From: Streptomyces sp. NBC_01244
GTDB lineage: Bacteria; Actinomycetota; Actinomycetes; Streptomycetales; Streptomycetaceae
Reading direction: 5' to 3'
NCBI RefSeq assembly: GCF_035987325.1
Contig: NZ_CP108488.1
Span: 4,774,001-4,838,000, forward strand
DNA: 64,000 bases
The notes under the pieces are model-generated. The model was not told the DNA's origin, did not search any database, and was given only the letters and a program-made list of their open reading frames with translations. A program made the position numbers and the translations under genes. Below, in pieces: positions 25,475 to 35,600 of this stretch (position 1 is the stretch's first letter; every line of letters begins with the position of its first letter).

Positions 25475-26373
25475 CCCGCTGCCAGTTCGTTGAAGATCAC
25501 CAGCGCCGACACGGCGTGAAGCGGCTCTGCGACATCCTCGGCCTGGCCCGCTCGAGCTTCTACTACTGGCGCCGCACTGCGGTCACAAGAGCGGCCCGGC
25601 AGACCGTCGAAGCCGGGCTCGCAGCCCGGATACGTAAGATCCACCAGGACTCCGACGGCACCTACGGAGCCCCCAGAATCACCGCCGAACTCCGCGACGA
25701 GGGCGGCCCGGCGGTCAACCACAAGCGCGTCGCCAGGATCATGCGGACCATCGGAATCGAGGGAGTCCGGTTGCGCCGCCGACACCGCACCACCCTCGCG
25801 GACCAGGCCGCGGCGAAGGCACCGGACCTGATCGGACGTGACTTCACCGCGGCCGAGGTCAACAGAAGGTACGTCGGCGACATCACCTATCTGCCGGTCA
25901 GCGGATCGAAGCCGCTCTACCTTGCGACCGTCATCGACCTCGCCTCGCGCCGGCTGGCCGGCTGGGCGATCGCCGACCATATGCGGACAGAGCTCGTCAT
26001 CGACGCCCTGACGGTCGCCGAGCGGACCCGCGGGAGCCTGGCCGGAGCGATCATGCACACGGACCACGGATCTCAATATTCGAGCAGGGCCTTCGCGGAA
26101 CTCTGCAGGTCAGCAGGGGTTCGGCAGAGCATGGGCGCGATCGGCTCCAGCGCGGACAACGCCGCCGCGGAAAGCTTCAACGCCGCCTTCAAAAGGGAGA
26201 CGCTCAAAGGACGGAAGACCTGGTCGAGCGAGCGCGAGGCCAGACTCGACGCGTTCCGCTGGCTGACCCGATACAACACCCGCCGCCGGCACTCCCGCCT
26301 CGGCCACCGGTCCCCGGTCGCCTACGAGAACGACCTCCAGCCAGCTGCAACTACCCTGATCCAAGCCGCATAG
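25471..26373 (+). CDS. IS3-family transposase OrfB (DDE integrase)
   Basis: 300 residues. The N-terminal HTH_21 region (HQRRHGVKRLCDILGLARS) precedes an rve integrase core with the DDE triad visible: Asp in YVGDITYL, Asp in MHTDHGSQY and Glu in NAAAESFNAAF, 35 residues apart. It catalyses strand cutting and transfer of the IS. The GTG start overlaps the OrfA stop (GTGA). Confidence 0.92.
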   Translation: MTRCQFVEDHQRRHGVKRLCDILGLARSSFYYWRRTAVTRAARQTVEAGLAARIRKIHQDSDGTYGAPRITAELRDEGGPAVNHKRVARIMRTIGIEGVRLRRRHRTTLADQAAAKAPDLIGRDFTAAEVNRRYVGDITYLPVSGSKPLYLATVIDLASRRLAGWAIADHMRTELVIDALTVAERTRGSLAGAIMHTDHGSQYSSRAFAELCRSAGVRQSMGAIGSSADNAAAESFNAAFKRETLKGRKTWSSEREARLDAFRWLTRYNTRRRHSRLGHRSPVAYENDLQPAATTLIQAA

Positions 26374-26493
26374 ATGTGTTCAAAATCTGGGGTCAAGGCC
26401 CCCCCCGGCATGGATTCGATCCCACTTTTGATGCCAAGGCCGGTGGCTCAGACCCGACTGGGAGCTCTGTTACCTGACCTGGCAGGCGAAGGA

Positions 26494-27444
26494 TCAAGGT
26501 CGGACTGTGGCGGTCGTCGGCCGAGCACGCAGCGCCGACCGCAGAGCTGCCACACGGTCGGTCACCGTCTCCAGGACGGGTGCGGCCTCGTCGATACGGG
26601 CCGCCGCCCCCGCGCAGACGGCGCAGATGCCGGTCTGCTGGTCACGCGGTAGGGGATCGCGGCACTCGGCGCACTCTGCCAGCGGCGTCGCCGGCGCGGC
26701 GGCATCTTGCCGGGCGCGCGGCGTGGGCAGCTTGCGCACAAGGCGGTCCGACAGGAGCGCCCGTGCGCTGTGCACCACTGGGGGCAGCCCGGTGGTGAGG
26801 AGCGAGCGGGCTTCCAGCTCGGACACCCCGGCGTCCAGCCACCGCGCGGCCAGCGGTGCGAGGGTGAGGGCGTCTGCGGCGCTCAGAGCCAGCTTGGGCT
26901 CGACGCTGCCGAGGCGGGACAGCAGCGCGGCTCCGCGCCCCGTGTCCGCTGATGCGGGGGCAGGGGCGGGCTCGTCCGGCGTCGCTCCATCCGCCCGCCC
27001 AGTGGGCGGCTCGGCGTCCGTGACCGCCGCGACGGGGTGGGTGGGTTCTTCTTCCGGGTTCTTGTTCCCCTTGGGGAACGTTCCCGCCTTCCCGCCCTCC
27101 GCTTCGCCGGGTCCCGCCGGTGCGGGAAGCGGGGCCGCGCCGGCGGCCTGCGGGGTGTCGAAGAGGTACGTCTCGGTGCGGACCTGGCCGCTGTCCTCGT
27201 CCCGGACCGTGCGGCGGACGTAGTAGCCGACCTCGACCAGCTCGTCGAGGGCCTTGGACACGCCTCTGCGGCCAAGGCCGGGGTTCTTGTCGGCAAGGGT
27301 GCGGACGTCCTCACGGGCGCCGTCCGGCAGGGATAGCAGATAGGCGAGGAGGCCGCGGGCGGTGAAGCTGAGACGACGGTCCCGTAGGACCTCGTTGCCC
27401 AGCACAGTGAAATAGCGCGTGCGCGCGCTACGATTGATGCGCAT
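26494..27444 (-). CDS. Winged-helix protein of plasmid/phage replication-protein type
   Basis: 316 residues. Residues 1-100 contain a winged helix: YFTVLGNEVLRDRRLSFTAR, then LLAYLLSLPDGAREDVRTLA, GRRGVSKALDELVEVGYYVR. This pattern is frequent in streptomycete integrative elements and plasmids, in proteins annotated as helix-turn-helix or replication-related. A Pro/Ala-rich linker follows, then a C-terminal part with a zinc-ribbon-like CAECRDPLP...CAVCAG. ATG 27444 is used; the in-frame extension up to 27558 has no domain character. It points to a plasmid-derived segment here, though no integrase or relaxase is in the window. Confidence 0.7.
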   Translation of the reverse strand: MRINRSARTRYFTVLGNEVLRDRRLSFTARGLLAYLLSLPDGAREDVRTLADKNPGLGRRGVSKALDELVEVGYYVRRTVRDEDSGQVRTETYLFDTPQAAGAAPLPAPAGPGEAEGGKAGTFPKGNKNPEEEPTHPVAAVTDAEPPTGRADGATPDEPAPAPASADTGRGAALLSRLGSVEPKLALSAADALTLAPLAARWLDAGVSELEARSLLTTGLPPVVHSARALLSDRLVRKLPTPRARQDAAAPATPLAECAECRDPLPRDQQTGICAVCAGAAARIDEAAPVLETVTDRVAALRSALRARPTTATVRP

Positions 27445-27641
27445 CGAAGATGTCCTCTTCGGTGACGGGCCCCGGGGTGTGCAACCACCGCCGGGGTCAC
27501 CTGCGTTTATGGGGTTATGAGCGTGTGAGCGTAGCTTGCGCTCGGCATCAACTTCCATCTTTGGCCAGAGAATTGATGGACCGTTCGCCCTGAGCTGTAG
27601 CCGAAGGATGGTTCAGCGGGCAGCGGCAGTGGCGCTCACCA

Positions 27642-28003
27642 TCACTGAAGACGGGAAGCAGCCTCTCGCAGGACGTCCTCCCGCTTGCAGAAGGCGAAGC
27701 GGACTTGGCTGCGGCCGGCCTCCGGGTCGTCGTAGAAGACCGCGTTGGGGACGGCGACCACGCCAGACCGCTCCGGCAGGCTCCGGCAGAAGGCCAGGCC
27801 GTCCTTCTCGCCGAGGGCGGCGAGAAGGACGTACGTGCCTTGGGGCTGGAAGACCTCGAAGCCCGCCGCCGCCAGCCCGTCGGCGCGGATGCCGCGCTTG
27901 GCCCGCAGGTTCTCGCGGAAGCCGGTGAAGTAGTCGTCCGGTAGGCGCAGTGCTTCCGCGACCGCGTACTGGAACGGGCCCGACGATACGTTCGTAAGGA
28001 GCG
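27642..28003 (-). pseudogene. C-terminal remnant of a PLP-dependent aminotransferase
   Basis: About 119 codons match the last third of class I/II aminotransferases: SSGPFQYAVAEALRLPDDYF, then FQPQGTYVLLAALG and RFAFCKREDVLREAA before the stop. The PLP-binding lysine and everything upstream are missing. The homology ends near 28003, about 45 bp before the start of the divergent LLM gene, so the break lies at a recombination junction. Not expected to be active. Confidence 0.75.
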
Positions 28004-28049
28004 GCAGTCGGAACAGTCCATGCCTCCTTGCAGTCGTAGGCTCGTGGGT

Positions 28050-28952
28050 ATGACCTTGCGCCTGAGCACCGTGATCCTTCCCGTCAACCGCTGGCACGAG
28101 GGCGGCCGTGACCGCTGGCAGCGTGCCGAAGAACTGGGCTTCCACGCGGCGTACACCTACGACCACCTGTCCTGGCGGACCTTCCGTGACGGCCCGTGGT
28201 TCGGCGCCCTGCCGACGCTCAGTGCCGCCGCGACGGCCACGGAACGCTTGCGTTTGGGCACCCTCGTAACCTCCCCGAATTTCCGTCATCCGGTGACGCT
28301 GGCCAAGGAGCTGATGTCCCTCGACGACATCTCGGGCGGCCGGATCACCCTCGGCATCGGGGCCGGCGGCAACGGCTTCGACGCCACGGCGCTCGGCCAG
28401 GAGGCCTGGACCCCGAAGGAGCGGGCGGACCGCTTCGGCGAGTTCCTGCCGCTGCTCGACCGGCTGCTCACCGAGGCGGACGTCTCGCAGGAGGGCACCT
28501 TCTACTCGGCAGTGGAGGCCCGCGACATCCCCGGCTGCGTCCAGCGGCCCCGGCTGCCCTTCGCCGTCGCCGCGACCGGCCCGCGCGGCCTGAAGCTCGC
28601 CGCGCGGTACGGGCAGGCATGGGTGACGACGGGTGACCCGAAGATCTTCGAGGAGGGCACCCCGGAGGATTCGGTGGAGGCCCTCCGGGGCCAGATCTCC
28701 AAGCTCGGCAAGGCGTGCGCGGAGACCGGCCGGGACGTGGCCGAGCTGGACAAGGTCCTACTCACGGGCTTCACCCCGGACCGGGGGCGCCCGCTGAAGT
28801 CCGTGGACGCCTTCGTCGACTTCGCGGGCCGCCACCAGGAGCTCGGCTTCACGGAACTAGTGATCCACTGGCCGATCCCCGAGTCCGACTTCGCCGCGGA
28901 CCAGGAGGTCTTCGAGCGGATCGCCACCGAGGGGCTCGCCCAGCTGGGCTGA
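28050..28952 (+). CDS. LLM-class F420-dependent oxidoreductase
   Basis: 300 residues, the usual size of luciferase-like F420 enzymes. Seen: STVILPVNRWHEGG at the N-terminus, DHLSWRTF, the glycine-rich GRITLGIGAGGNGFD, and PFAVAATGPRGLKLAARYG near residue 175. Such enzymes transfer hydride between reduced deazaflavin F420 and a substrate; the substrate is unknown. ATG 28050 is preceded by GTAGGCTCGTGGGT, whose TAGGCT resembles a -10, so the message may be leaderless. A truncated relative, about 88% identical over its first 220 bases, lies inverted at 29121-29343. Confidence 0.85.
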   Translation: MTLRLSTVILPVNRWHEGGRDRWQRAEELGFHAAYTYDHLSWRTFRDGPWFGALPTLSAAATATERLRLGTLVTSPNFRHPVTLAKELMSLDDISGGRITLGIGAGGNGFDATALGQEAWTPKERADRFGEFLPLLDRLLTEADVSQEGTFYSAVEARDIPGCVQRPRLPFAVAATGPRGLKLAARYGQAWVTTGDPKIFEEGTPEDSVEALRGQISKLGKACAETGRDVAELDKVLLTGFTPDRGRPLKSVDAFVDFAGRHQELGFTELVIHWPIPESDFAADQEVFERIATEGLAQLG

Positions 28953-29120
28953 TCAGCTCACGGCTCTTGCTGGGTGAAGCCCTGCTCTGGCGTAGTCAAG
29001 CAGTCGCGGTGAGGGGAATGGTGGCAACCGCGACAAGCAGAGTGAGGGTGGCGGCGAAGAAGCTGCTGCGCCGCCTATCTTCCCTGGTCAGGCCATGATG
29101 TACGAACGAGGCTTGACTGA

Positions 29121-29343
29121 GGTGACGAGCGTGCCGAGGCGCAGCCGCTCCGTAGCCGTCGCGGCGGCCGTGAGCGTCGGCAGAGCGCCGAACCACGGCC
29201 CGTTCCGGAAGGTCCGCCAGGAGAGGTGGTCGTAGGTGTAGGCCGCGTGGAACCCCAGTTCCTCGGCCCGCTGCCACGTGGCCCGACCTCCCTCGTGCCA
29301 GCGGTCGACGGGCAGGATCACGGTGCTCAGGCGCAGACTCATG
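29121..29343 (-). pseudogene. 5' fragment of a second LLM-class oxidoreductase, cut at the island edge
   Basis: The minus strand encodes the first ~74 codons of an LLM gene (STVILPVDRWHEGGRATWQR through ATERLRLGTLVTS). Homology to 28050-28952 stops abruptly near 29121, and the frame then runs into unrelated sequence. Similarity also covers about 20 bases upstream of the ATG, including TAGGCTCG. I infer this was the resident chromosomal gene and that a rearrangement removed the rest. Confidence 0.75.
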
Positions 29344-29481
29344 TCCCCGAGCCTACGTCCGCCCCGGAGCGGGTCGTCGGCATCCCGGCGACACGGTCGA
29401 TTCGATCCACGCCGAAGCACGCACCGCCGGAGGCCGGGGCGGCACGCACGCGGGTCTGCGTCGTGAGCGGCCCGGGCGCGG

Positions 29482-29748
29482 TCATGCCCCGCTCTGGACC
29501 TTGCTGGCCCCCAGGACCGGCAGGACCGCGGAGTAGGGGCGGGCCGAAGCCGCGGCGCGTCCGGCACGGGCCAGGGCATCGGCCACACCGGCCAGGACCT
29601 CGCCCACCAGCACCGGTTCGCGCTCCGGTCGGTGAGTGCCCGCCCGTTCGCACACCGTGCACAGGGCCATCGCCAGGCTCGCGACCCACCTGGCATGCGG
29701 TCCGCCACAGGCGTCGCAGTCCGCCGTGCGGGCTGAAGGGATGAGCAC
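29482..29748 (-). CDS. Small cysteine-containing protein, possible zinc ribbon
   Basis: 88 residues from a GTG at 29748 with ACGGGGGCGAC upstream. Two CxxC-type pairs are seen: DCDACGGPH and LCTVCERAG, spaced about 20 apart, which could bind zinc. A helical Ala-rich C-terminus follows. The frame remains open upstream to an ATG at 29871 that lies in a parS site, but codons between are less GC-biased, so I prefer the shorter form. Function unknown. Confidence 0.55.
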   Translation of the reverse strand: MLIPSARTADCDACGGPHARWVASLAMALCTVCERAGTHRPEREPVLVGEVLAGVADALARAGRAAASARPYSAVLPVLGASKVQSGA

Positions 29749-29855
29749 GTCGCCCCCGTATGACGTCGTCGGAACCGGCACCGAGCCGGCAGCGCCAACA
29801 GCAGTCGAACCGGCGAGGAGATCCTTCCACCGCCCACTGACAACCATGTCGCGAT

Positions 29856-29869
29856 GTTTCACGTGAAAC
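29856..29869. other. parS partition site
   Basis: Exact GTTTCACGTGAAAC palindrome. ParB binds these sites near the streptomycete origin to organise chromosome segregation at sporulation. It lies between a small minus-strand gene and the HAD gene. Confidence 0.92.
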
Positions 29870-29893
29870 ATCGGCCCGAGCCAGGGTCGTGAT

Positions 29894-29907
29894 GTTCCAC
29901 GTGAAAC
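29894..29907. other. parS-like partition site, one mismatch
   Basis: GTTCCACGTGAAAC, one base from the consensus, 24 bases after the previous site. Paired parS sites at this spacing recur at 46687/46711 and 57509/57554. Confidence 0.75.
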
Positions 29908-29941
29908 ATCGCCGGCCCTTGGCATGGGCGAAGATGGAGCC

Positions 29942-30859
29942 GTGACCTCGGCTCCCCAGCGCCCGGACGGGCCAACCCCCGCGACCCGGCTCATCGCCAC
30001 CGACCTCGACGGCACCCTGCTGCGCGACGACAAATCCGTCTCGGAGCGCACCATCGCCGCCCTCGCCGCCGCGGAGGAGGCCGGCATCGCGGTGTTCTTC
30101 GTGACCGGACGACCGGCCCGCTGGATGGGTGTGGTCAGCGACCACGTCCAGGGCCACGGCCTGGCCATCTGCGCGAACGGCGCCGCCGTCGTCGACCTGC
30201 ATGCCATCGACCGGCACGCCCCTGACCTGACCGCCTCCGACCACCGGCCCACGGGCCGGGAGTTCGTCCAGGTCAGGCCGCTGCCCCGGATCACGGCACT
30301 CAAGGTGGTGGAGGCCCTGCGGGGCGCCGCCCCCGGCACCTCCTTCGCCGTCGAGCTGACCACCGGCATCAACTACGAACCGCAGTACCCGCCGTTCTTC
30401 CAGGACCCGGGCGCCAATGTCGCCACCGCCGAAGAACTACTCCACCAGGCCACGGACGACGATTCGGCGCCCGTGCTCAAGGTGCTCGCGCACCACTCCG
30501 AGCTGGCTCCGGACGAGTTCCTGGCCCTGGCCCGCTCCGTCGCCGGCGCGTACGCCTCGATCACCCGCTCCAGCCCGACCTCCCTGCTGGAGATCAGCGG
30601 CCCGGGGGTCTCCAAGGCGAGCACTCTGGCGCTGTGCTGCGAGGAGCGCGGCATCTCCCCGGCCGAGGTGGTCGCCTTCGGCGACATGCCGAACGACGTG
30701 GAGATGCTCGGCTGGGCCGGCACCTCCTATGCGATGGGCAATGCCCATCCGGATGTGATCGCGGCCGCGTCGGGCCGTACGGTCGCCAACAACGAGGACG
30801 GTGTCGCCCTGGTCATCGAGCGCATCCTGGCCGAACGGACCGCCCGCACCGAGGCGTAG
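29942..30859 (+). CDS. HAD-superfamily Cof-type phosphatase
   Basis: About 305 residues. Motif I is ATDLDGTLL near the N-terminus with both Asp residues; motif II is the Thr in FFVTGRPAR; a Lys lies in GPGVSKASTL; motif IV is FGDMPNDVEML. The C2-type cap sits between motifs II and III, as in Cof/YbiV sugar-phosphate phosphatases. A cytosolic phosphatase of unspecified small substrate. Two starts are possible: ATG 29924 and GTG 29942; neither has a clear ribosome site. I use the GTG, a common leaderless form, with low confidence in that choice. Confidence 0.85.
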   Translation: MTSAPQRPDGPTPATRLIATDLDGTLLRDDKSVSERTIAALAAAEEAGIAVFFVTGRPARWMGVVSDHVQGHGLAICANGAAVVDLHAIDRHAPDLTASDHRPTGREFVQVRPLPRITALKVVEALRGAAPGTSFAVELTTGINYEPQYPPFFQDPGANVATAEELLHQATDDDSAPVLKVLAHHSELAPDEFLALARSVAGAYASITRSSPTSLLEISGPGVSKASTLALCCEERGISPAEVVAFGDMPNDVEMLGWAGTSYAMGNAHPDVIAAASGRTVANNEDGVALVIERILAERTARTEA

Positions 30860-30877
30860 CCGCAAGCCGAGGCGTGA

Positions 30878-32614
30878 CTACAGCGGGGCCTCCCACACCA
30901 GGGTGGTCCCGCCGCCCTCCTCACCGAGGCCGGGGCCGTACGAACTGGACCCGCCGAGCGATTCGGCCCGCCGGCGCAGGTTCCGCAGCCCGCTGCGCCG
31001 CCCGCCCTCCGGGATGCCCACCCCGTCGTCGGCCACCTCCAGCCGGACCCCGGGCCGCCCGTCGGCCAGGCTGACGGTGGAGTCCAGCACCACCTCGATC
31101 CGGGACGCCTCCGAGTGCCGGAACGCGTTCGACAACGCCTCGCGCAGGGCCGCGATCAGGTTCTTGCCGACGAGCTCGCCGACGACCGCGTCGATCGGTC
31201 CGAGGAAACGGTGCGCGGGCTTGAAGCCCAGCGGCACGGCAGCCATGTTGATCTCCCGCAGCACCCGGGTGCGCAGCCCCGAGGGAGCCTCCGCCGGTCC
31301 CTGCTGGAGCGCGAAGATCGCGGTGCGGATCTCCTGGATCGTCACGTCGAGCTCGTCCACTGCCTTGCCGACACCCTCGCGGACCTCCGGGACGATGGAG
31401 CGGCGCTGGGCGCCCTCCAGCATCATCCCGGTGGCGAAGAGCCGCTGGATGACCAGGTCGTGCAGGTCGCGGGCGATCCGGTCGCGGTCCTCGAACACCG
31501 CGAGGCGCTCCCGGTCCCGCTGCGCCTCCGCCATCATCAGCGCCAGGGCCGCCTGCGAGGCGAACTGTGTGGCCAGGGTCCGCTCCGCCTCGGTGAACGG
31601 GCGCTTCCCGCGCGCCCGCGGCGTGACGAGGGCCCCCAGCACCCGGCCCCCGCTCTGCAGCGGGAGCATCATGCAGGCCCCGTACTGGCTGGTCAGGCGG
31701 CTGATCATGCGCGGGTCCGAGGCTGCGTCGTCCACGAAGACCGGCTCGCCCTCCAGCAGCCGGGCCACCACCGGACTTTCGGCCGGGATGACGACGCCGA
31801 GGGAGGTCGCCGGGTTCTCCGCGGAGACCGCGACGATCTCCATCCCGCCCTCCTCGGCCGGCAGCATCACGATCCCGGCGGCCGAATCGGCGAGCCGGCG
31901 GGCCTGTTCGGCGACGACCGCGAGCGCGTCGTCCGCGTCCCCGCCCGACAGCAGGGCCGTGGTGACGGCGACCGAGCCGTCGATCCAGCGCTCGCGCTGG
32001 GTGGCGGCCTCGTAGAGCCGGGCGTTGCCGATGGCGATGCCCGCCTCGGTCGCCAGCACCCGGACCATGTGGACGTCGTAGTCGTTGAACGCGCCGCCGC
32101 CGTTCTTCTCCGCCAGGTAGAGGTTCCCGAAGATCTCTCCCTGGACCCGGATCGGAACGCCGAGGAATGTCTTCATCGGTGGGTGATGGGCGGGGAAGCC
32201 CGCCGAGCGCGGGTCCTTGGTCAGGTCGGCGAGCTGCACCGTGTCGGGGTGCGAGATCAGCGCGCCGAGCAGGCCGCGCTTCCCGTCCGGGCGGTGCCCG
32301 ATCTTCTTCGCCACCGCGTCGCTGATGCCGAAGGTGACGAAGTCCGAGAGCCCCCGGCCTTCGGTGTCGACCACGCCGATGGCCGCGTAGCGCGCGTCCG
32401 CGAGCTCGGCGGCCGTCTCGCAGATCCGGTCCAGCGTGGAGTGCAGTTCGAGGCCGGTGCCGACCGACCGCATGGCCTCCAGCAGTTGCGGCACCCGGGC
32501 CGTGAGCTCGGTGGACAGCCCCTGGAGACTCCGGGTGGCGGCGGTCGCGGCCTCCATCGGGTCGGGCGATTCCGGCGGGTACTCGGGCGATTCCTGCGAC
32601 TCCTGCGCTGACAT
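30878..32614 (-). CDS. GAF-domain sensor histidine kinase (DevS/DosS-like)
   Basis: 578 residues, soluble. Two GAF domains (about 55-205 and 225-375) precede a HisKA_3 dimerisation helix with the phospho-accepting His in DRIARDLHDLVIQRLF (about residue 385), and a HATPase with an N-box (EALSNAFRHSEA) and a G-box (DDGVGIPEGG). It autophosphorylates and would pass phosphate to a NarL-type regulator, which is not adjacent. Layout resembles the DevS/DosS redox sensors. It starts 10 bp after the cydDC stop on the same strand, so it is probably part of the cyd operon and may sense oxygen or redox state. Confidence 0.88.
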   Translation of the reverse strand: MSAQESQESPEYPPESPDPMEAATAATRSLQGLSTELTARVPQLLEAMRSVGTGLELHSTLDRICETAAELADARYAAIGVVDTEGRGLSDFVTFGISDAVAKKIGHRPDGKRGLLGALISHPDTVQLADLTKDPRSAGFPAHHPPMKTFLGVPIRVQGEIFGNLYLAEKNGGGAFNDYDVHMVRVLATEAGIAIGNARLYEAATQRERWIDGSVAVTTALLSGGDADDALAVVAEQARRLADSAAGIVMLPAEEGGMEIVAVSAENPATSLGVVIPAESPVVARLLEGEPVFVDDAASDPRMISRLTSQYGACMMLPLQSGGRVLGALVTPRARGKRPFTEAERTLATQFASQAALALMMAEAQRDRERLAVFEDRDRIARDLHDLVIQRLFATGMMLEGAQRRSIVPEVREGVGKAVDELDVTIQEIRTAIFALQQGPAEAPSGLRTRVLREINMAAVPLGFKPAHRFLGPIDAVVGELVGKNLIAALREALSNAFRHSEASRIEVVLDSTVSLADGRPGVRLEVADDGVGIPEGGRRSGLRNLRRRAESLGGSSSYGPGLGEEGGGTTLVWEAPL

Positions 32615-32624
32615 GCCCTTGAGC

Positions 32625-35600
32625 CTAGTTAGTCCCCTTTAGCGAGGAAAGTCGAGCCTGTCCGGAGCCGCCGGTCAGGTCCGCCTCCCGCTCCCGCTCC
32701 AGCAGCCTGCGCAGGGGACCGGGGGCCGCCGCCAGCTCCGCGTACGCACCGCGCTGGACCACGGCGCCGCCGTCCAGGACGAGCACCTCGTCGACCTCTT
32801 CCAGGCCGGCCAGCCGGTGCGTGATCAGCACGGTGGTGCGGCCCTCGGTCGCGGCCAGCAGGTCCGCGGTCAGCGCGTCGGCAGTGGCCAGGTCGAGGTG
32901 CTCGGCCGGCTCGTCCAGGACGAGGACCGGGAAGTCCGCGAGCAACGCCCGCGCCAGGGCGAGACGCTGGCGCTGACCCCCGGAGATCCGTTCTCCGTGC
33001 TCGCCGACCAGCGTGTCCAGCCCGTCCGGGAGCCCCTCGGCCCACTCCAGCAGCCGTGCCGCGGCGAGGGCCTCCAGCAGCCGCGCCTCGCTCGCCCCCG
33101 GGGCCGCCAGGCGCAGGTTCTCCCGTACCGAGCTGTCGAAGATGTGCGCGTCCTGCGCACACAGGCCCACGACCCGGCGCACATCGTCCCCGTCGAGGGC
33201 GCGCGCTTCGGTCCCGCCCAGGGTGTACGAGCCTTCGTGCTGGTCCAGGAAGCGCAGCAGGACCTGTGCCAGCGTGGTCTTGCCGGCTCCCGAGGGCCCG
33301 ACCACCGCGATCCGGCGGCCCGCCTCCAGGGTCAGGTCGAGCCCGCTCAGCGCGTCCTTCTCCTGCCCGGGGTGGCGGGCGGCGAGCCCCGTCAGCCGCA
33401 GCGGGAAGGGCGAGGCGGGCAGGGCTTCGGGCCGCTCCGGCTCGGTGACCGGGGCGGGCGTGTCGATGACTTCGTAGACCCGCTCGGCGCTGCGCCGGAC
33501 CCGCTGGCGGTACTGGACGGCCTGCGGAAGCCCGCTGACGGCCTCGAAGGCGGCCAGCGGGGTCAGGACGACCACCGCCATGGCCACCCCGGACAGCCGG
33601 CCCCCGGCGACGGCGGTCGCCCCGACGGCGGCCGAGCACACCACGGTCAGCCCGCTCACCAAGGCCGACAGCCCGCTCCCCAGCCCGGTGACGGCGGCCG
33701 TGCGGGCCGCGATCCCGGTCAGTGTGCGGTCGCTGTCCTTCGCGGCGGCCTTGCGCCCGCCGAGCGCTCCCGCGACGGTGAGCTCCGCGGTTCCGGTGAG
33801 CAGATCCGCCACACGGGTGGCGAGCTCGCCCCGGGCGGGCGCGAGCCTGCGTTCCGTCCGGCGTGCGCAGACCGCGCTGACGAGCGGTACCCCGACACCG
33901 GCGACCAGCAGCCCGACAGCGAGCACCGCCCCGGCCTCGGGCAGCAGCCAGGCGGTGAACGCCACCGAGCCGGTGCCGACGAGCGCCGCGGTACCGACGG
34001 GCAGCAGCCAGCGCAGCCAGTAGTCCTGCAGGGCGTCGGCGTCGGCCACCAGCCGGGTCAGCAGATCCCCGCGCCGCTGGGTGCGCAGTCCGGCGGGCGC
34101 GATGCGCTCCAGCCGCTGGAACACCGACACGCGCAGGTCTGCCAGCATCCGCAGGACCGCGTCGTGGGACACGAGCCGCTCCGCGTAGCGGAAGACGGCC
34201 CGTCCCATGCCGAAGGCCCGCGTCGCGGTGACGGCCACCATCAGGTACAGCACCGGCGGCTGTTCGGAGGCGCGCGAGATCAGCCATCCGGAGACGGCCA
34301 TGAGCCCGACGCTGCACCCGACGGCCAGCGCCCCGAGGAACAGCCCGAGCCTGAAGCGTCCCTGCCAGGCCTTGGCCACCCCCCGCACCCGCTTGAGCGG
34401 GTCGCCGCCGCCGGCATCGCCGCCGCCCGAAGGGGCACCGCCGCCCGTACCTGCACCGCCGCCCGAACCGCCCGTCCGCTCCGGAACGTCCCCGAGGATC
34501 CATTCGCCGGGATCGCGCGGCGCCGTTCCCTGCGCCGTCTGTCCCGCCCGCACGGCGGGATGGAGCACGGCGGGGGAGGGCCCTGCGGTGGCGGGACCGA
34601 CGGGGCCGGCCCCGACCCTCACGACCCGGTCGGCCAGCGCCAGCAGCGCCGGCCGGTGCACCACGAGCAGGACGGTCCGCCCGACCGCGAGGCGGCGTAC
34701 CGCCTCCACCACGGCCGCCTCTGTCTCGCCGTCCAGGGCCGCCGTCGGCTCGTCGAGCAGGAGCACCGGCCGGTCCGCCAGGAACGCCCGCGCCAGCGCG
34801 AGACGCTGGCGCTGCCCGGCGGACAGACCGACCCCGCCCTCGCCGAGGAGCGTGTCCGCCCCCCGCGGCAGGGCCCGTACGAACTCCCAGGCACCGGCGT
34901 CCACCAGAGCGGCGGTGACCTCGGCATCGGCGGCGCCGGGCCGCGCCAGCCGTACGTTCTCCGCGATCGTCCCGGCAAACAGGTGCGGCCGCTGCGGCAC
35001 CCACGCGATCCGCTCCCGCCACTGCTCGGGCGCCAGGCCGGCCAGGTCCGCGTCCGCGATCCGGACCCGGCCGGCAGTCGGCGTCACGAAGCCCAGCAGC
35101 ACCTGAAGCAGCGTGGACTTGCCCGCGCCGCTCGGCCCGGTGAGGGCCACGCATTCGCCCGGCTCCACGGTCAGCGAGACGGGTCCGGGGGAGTCCTCGC
35201 CCCGGCCCTCGTACCGGACGGCCACCCCGTCGAGCTCGATCCGCAGTTCCGAGACCGGAACGGACGCCGTCCCACGCGATGCGGTGACGGGGGTCTCCAG
35301 CACCTCGAAGATCTCTTCCGCGGCGGCCAGTCCCTCCGCCGCCGCGTGGTACTGCGCTCCGACCTGACGCAGCGGCAGGTACGCCTCGGGTGCCAGGACC
35401 AGGATGACCAGCCCGGTGTAGAGGTCCAGCTCCCCGTGGACGAGCCGCATGCCGATGGTCACGGCGACCAGCGCCACCGACAGGGTCGCCAGCAGTTCGA
35501 GTGCGAACGAGGACAGGAACGCGATGCGCAGGGTGCGCATCGTCGCCTGCCGGTAGTCATCGGTGATCTTACGAATGGACTCCGCCTGCGCCTTCGCGCG

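Larger units (their letters stand above)
25095..26400 (+). mobile_element. Intact IS3-family insertion sequence, about 1.3 kb
   Basis: The left end GGCCTTGACCCCGGATCTTG (from 25095) and the right end, read inward from 26400 as GGCCTTGACCCCAGATTTTG, form imperfect inverted repeats that surround orfA and orfB. The GGCC at the outer edge may belong to the repeat or the target, so the ends could be 4-5 bases further in. Length and gene order fit IS3. Both genes are intact, so the element may be recent and active. Confidence 0.85.

Noticed and set aside
26401..26440. A tRNA-like T-arm (GGATTCGATCCCA) suggesting an att site
   Set aside because: The T loop lacks the canonical TTC at the right place and no acceptor or anticodon arm could be drawn; no matching direct repeat was found at the other end.
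28953..29120. Short membrane-like peptide frame after the LLM gene (minus strand)
   Set aside because: A few hydrophobic residues without a start; may be worn sequence at the junction, not a gene.
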